The notes beneath the pieces were generated by a model. The model did not search any database and was not told the DNA's origin. It was given only the letters and a program-made list of their open reading frames with translations. From Phycisphaerales bacterium (GTDB lineage: Bacteria > Planctomycetota > Phycisphaerae > UBA1845), in assembly GCA_003597935.1 (NCBI GenBank), contig QZJT01000006.1, positions 1 to 34,000 on the forward strand: a stretch of DNA of 34,000 bases, in the 5' to 3' direction. This document shows, piece by piece, positions 31,846-34,000 of the stretch. Every line of letters starts with the position of its first letter. Position 1 is the stretch's first letter. Position numbers and translations under genes: made by a program.

Positions 31846-31879
31846 TGACAAGGACCCGTTGCGGGCGTCGAGGTGCGAT

Positions 31880-33730
31880 ATGGCGTACGGCAAGTGCATT
31901 CTGATCGCCATTCTGCTGCTCGCCGCCGCGAACGCGCCGGGTGAGCGCCATGCTCGCAGTGGCGAAGGCACGCTCCAGTCGAATGAGGCGGGCCGCCCGG
32001 ATTCAAACGCCGGACACCCGGACGGCGCCGAGGATACCGCGACGATTGCTCAAAGGGGCCGCGCCGGCGCGTGCCCCCATATGGAATACGGCTGGAGCGC
32101 CGCGGCGGGGGCGGCGGGGTTCGATGCCGCGAATTCGATCGCAGTCGATGACGACGGGAACAGCTATTCGGTTGGGATTTTCACCGGGAAGGTCGATTTC
32201 GATCCCGGTCGCCAGAAACAGATCGGCAAGGCGATGAATGATGACGGCTCATTCGTCACCAGCCTGTCGCCTGAAGGACTTCACCGCTGGACGGCTGCGG
32301 TTGCGGGCCGCCCCGGCCGCGCCAGCGCCGGTGGGGTCTTTCAGCGAGACGGCCGAATCGCGGTGATGGGTCGTTTCAATGGCAAGGTGGACTTTGATCC
32401 GACGCCCTCGCGCGACAGCCGACGATCGGCGACGGATTCGAGCGATTTCTTCCTGTCGACGTTCGATACCAATAGCGACTATCGCTGGACCGTGACGGTC
32501 GGCGGGGCCGCGTCAGATTTCGGCAGAGACGTGGTCATCGATCCCGCCGGCAACATCGCCGTGGTCGGGTGGTTCGGTGAGAAGGTCGACTTCGATCCGG
32601 GGCGGGGCCGCCAGAAACTCCAGTCCAATGGAGACTTGGATGTCTTCGTCGCCAAGTACTCCCCACGTGGCGACCTGGAGTGGGCTCGCAGTTGGGGGGG
32701 CGCGGAGCACGACGAGGCGCGTAGCGTTACGGCGACGGCCGCAGGAGAGATCATCGTCGCTGGCGAGTTCAAAGACACGGTGGATTTCGACCCGACCGGA
32801 AAGGGCGACGTGCGCCGCTCTCATGGCGAAAGCGACCTGTTCGTAACGAAGCTCAGCGCGGACGGAGATTACCCGTGGACGTATACCGCGGGCGGCATCG
32901 ACGATCTCGACCACGCGCTTGACGTGGTCGTCGGCGACGATGACCACGTTTACGTGACCGGTTCTTTCGAGCAGACCGTCGACTTCGACGAGTTCGGCCA
33001 GGGTGACGTGCGCCGATCGGCTGGGTTTTCGGACATTTTTCTTATCAGGCTTGCGCCGGACGGAACTTATCGCTGGGGTATTACCGCCGGCGGGGCGGGC
33101 ATCGACTTTGGCTGGGCGATCGCCTTCGACGGCTCGCTGCTGATTGCGGGTGGTTTCAGCAACGACGTGGACTTCGACCCCGGCGAGGGTGAAGACGTGC
33201 GCGCCTCGTCCGGGGTGTGGGACGCGTTCGTCGCTCGCTACCTTCTCGACGGTAGCTACGCCGGCGCGTGGACCTTCGGCGGCGAATTGTCGGATGCCGC
33301 CAGGGGGCTGGCGCTGGACCGCGATGGCAACATTCTGGTGGCCGGGGAATACGAGTCGCTGAAGATGGACTTCGATCCCACCATCGGCATCGACCCGGGG
33401 CGTTCCAATGGTCAGGACGACGCCTACGTAGTCAAGCTCTTCTGCGGTGCCTGCGAGGCGCTCGAACGGCACGACCTGTCGGCCAGGAAGGGCAAGCTGA
33501 AGTCGCGTGTCTGGGCGCTGGCGCCGCAGGGGCGCGTGACGGTCGAGTGCGAGAGCCGCCGGGCCTCAGCTCGCAAGTCAGCTACGATTGGCGAGAACTT
33601 CGTCGCTGACCTGAAGTTTAAAGATCTGCCCGAAGGCGAGTACGAGTGCCACGTGGCCAAGGTCGAAGACGCGGACGGCCGGCGGTTGTGCTCGGAACTA
33701 TCGGGGATACGCAGGATCAGCATCGAATGA
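31880..33730 (+). CDS. Secreted seven-repeat beta-propeller (SBBP-like) protein
   Basis: Protein of 616 residues with a signal peptide (MAYGKCILIAILLLAAANAP) and a short linker, then the opening CPHMEYGWSAAAG. Seven repeats follow, each about 50-60 residues, marked by a VDFDP-type core: TGKVDFDPG, NGKVDFDPT, GEKVDFDPG, KDTVDFDPT, EQTVDFDEF, SNDVDFDPG and SLKMDFDPT. Each is followed by D-x-F-x-x-x-L and Y-x-W-x-x-x-x-GG. Seven repeats suggest a closed seven-bladed propeller. After LFCGACEALE comes a C-terminal Ig-like segment of about 85 residues. The ATG at 31880 has GAGGTG upstream. It probably acts on the cell surface or in binding; the ligand is unknown. A second, broken copy starts 47 bp downstream. 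Confidence 0.82.
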   Translation: MAYGKCILIAILLLAAANAPGERHARSGEGTLQSNEAGRPDSNAGHPDGAEDTATIAQRGRAGACPHMEYGWSAAAGAAGFDAANSIAVDDDGNSYSVGIFTGKVDFDPGRQKQIGKAMNDDGSFVTSLSPEGLHRWTAAVAGRPGRASAGGVFQRDGRIAVMGRFNGKVDFDPTPSRDSRRSATDSSDFFLSTFDTNSDYRWTVTVGGAASDFGRDVVIDPAGNIAVVGWFGEKVDFDPGRGRQKLQSNGDLDVFVAKYSPRGDLEWARSWGGAEHDEARSVTATAAGEIIVAGEFKDTVDFDPTGKGDVRRSHGESDLFVTKLSADGDYPWTYTAGGIDDLDHALDVVVGDDDHVYVTGSFEQTVDFDEFGQGDVRRSAGFSDIFLIRLAPDGTYRWGITAGGAGIDFGWAIAFDGSLLIAGGFSNDVDFDPGEGEDVRASSGVWDAFVARYLLDGSYAGAWTFGGELSDAARGLALDRDGNILVAGEYESLKMDFDPTIGIDPGRSNGQDDAYVVKLFCGACEALERHDLSARKGKLKSRVWALAPQGRVTVECESRRASARKSATIGENFVADLKFKDLPEGEYECHVAKVEDADGRRLCSELSGIRRISIE

Positions 33731-33777
33731 GCATGCGTGGGCTGACCGGCGAACAGAATCAGGAACGAAGAGACAGT

Positions 33778-33957
33778 ATGGTAATCAGCAAGAACATACT
33801 GATCGCCGCGGCGGCGCTCACGGCTGGAACCGCGACGCATGCAACGAGCGGTAACGGTTCATGCACGCACCTCGAATACGGCTGGAGCGCCCCGGCGGGT
33901 GGGCCTCGTTGTACTACACATCTCCGCCCCGCTCGTGGTAGAGTGGGGGCGGATTGA
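33778..33957 (+). pseudogene. Truncated second beta-propeller gene
   Basis: An ATG with GAAGAG upstream begins MVISKNILIAAAALTAGTAT, a signal peptide, then CTHLEYGWSAPAGG, matching CPHMEYGWSAAAG of the preceding protein. After about 33902 the similarity ends abruptly: the frame continues with unrelated PRCTTHLRPARGRVGAD and stops at 33957, where the relative continues for another 500 residues. A foreign-looking, hairpin-containing sequence starts there. The gene is therefore interrupted, most likely by an insertion; the rest may lie beyond the window. Confidence 0.7.
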
Positions 33958-34000
33958 CGGGTCCACGGATGGTCCCGACGGTTGGGAGTTGAGTCAAGGA
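33908..34000 (+). mobile_element. Probable left end of an inserted element (continues outside window)
   Basis: The sequence from about 33908 (TTGTACTACACATCTCCGCC) interrupts the second propeller gene and has a hairpin CCGCCCC...GGGGCGG (33924-33930 / 33946-33952). It runs off the window with CAAGGA at 33995-34000, a possible RBS for a gene just beyond. No transposase sequence is visible, so this rests on the abrupt loss of homology. Confidence 0.4.

Overview
The window is a GC-rich bacterial chromosome segment that looks planctomycetal (Planctomycetota, Phycisphaerae-like), although there is no rRNA to prove it. The supporting signs are an ECF sigma/anti-sigma pair followed by Gly/Pro-rich LTXXQ (Spy/CpxP-like) proteins, a thioredoxin-NHL protein, large secreted beta-propeller and FG-GAP/ASPIC proteins, a prolipoprotein transferase with a large soluble insertion, and many palindromic and short tandem repeats between genes. 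Coding density is moderate. Long open frames antisense to real genes are common because of the GC content.

Layout. 1-10 kb (mostly minus strand): a DEAD-box RNA helicase cut by the window edge; an NHLRC2-like thioredoxin/NHL protein; a vapBC-like pair whose toxin carries one in-frame amber codon; a possible lyase remnant; a polytopic GT-C-type glycosyltransferase carrying two repeat insertions; an intact UPF0175/DUF3368 toxin-antitoxin pair; a Flp pilin; an acyl-CoA desaturase; small proteins; and an RRM RNA-binding protein with a predicted leader of about 390 nt. 10.4-15.7 kb (plus): a small membrane protein, then ECF sigma factor, zinc-finger anti-sigma factor and three LTXXQ-type exported proteins, one of which repeats the domain four times. 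15.8-18.2 kb (minus): RibD and a secreted cysteine-tailed protein.

18.6-22.4 kb is a decayed, mobile region. It holds an IS21-type transposase fragment, a secreted-protein gene fragment cut at both ends, a complete 2.1-kb IS with about 38-bp inverted ends and a transposase split at an A9 run, then about 740 bp of palindromic repeats. 22.4-27 kb (plus): a MacB-type permease without its ATPase, a two-gene AAA ATPase + DUF4276 (Toprim-like) module that resembles split OLD/PARIS-type defence systems, and Lgt. 27-29 kb (minus): an FG-GAP/ASPIC secreted protein with a 39-bp tandem palindromic repeat in its leader.

29.6-34 kb (plus) is a coherent, apparently undescribed operon. A strong sigma70-type promoter precedes a heptanucleotide array (8 perfect ACCACCG units), then three tandem secreted proteins (two are clear paralogs), a seven-repeat secreted beta-propeller and a second propeller gene that is cut off by foreign-looking sequence. 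The heptamer array lies between a good RBS-ATG-ATG and the signal peptide of the first gene. At the present copy number that ATG is out of frame with the signal peptide; one extra unit or two fewer would join them. A phase-variable switch of a surface/secreted operon is therefore a testable possibility and the most interesting inference here.
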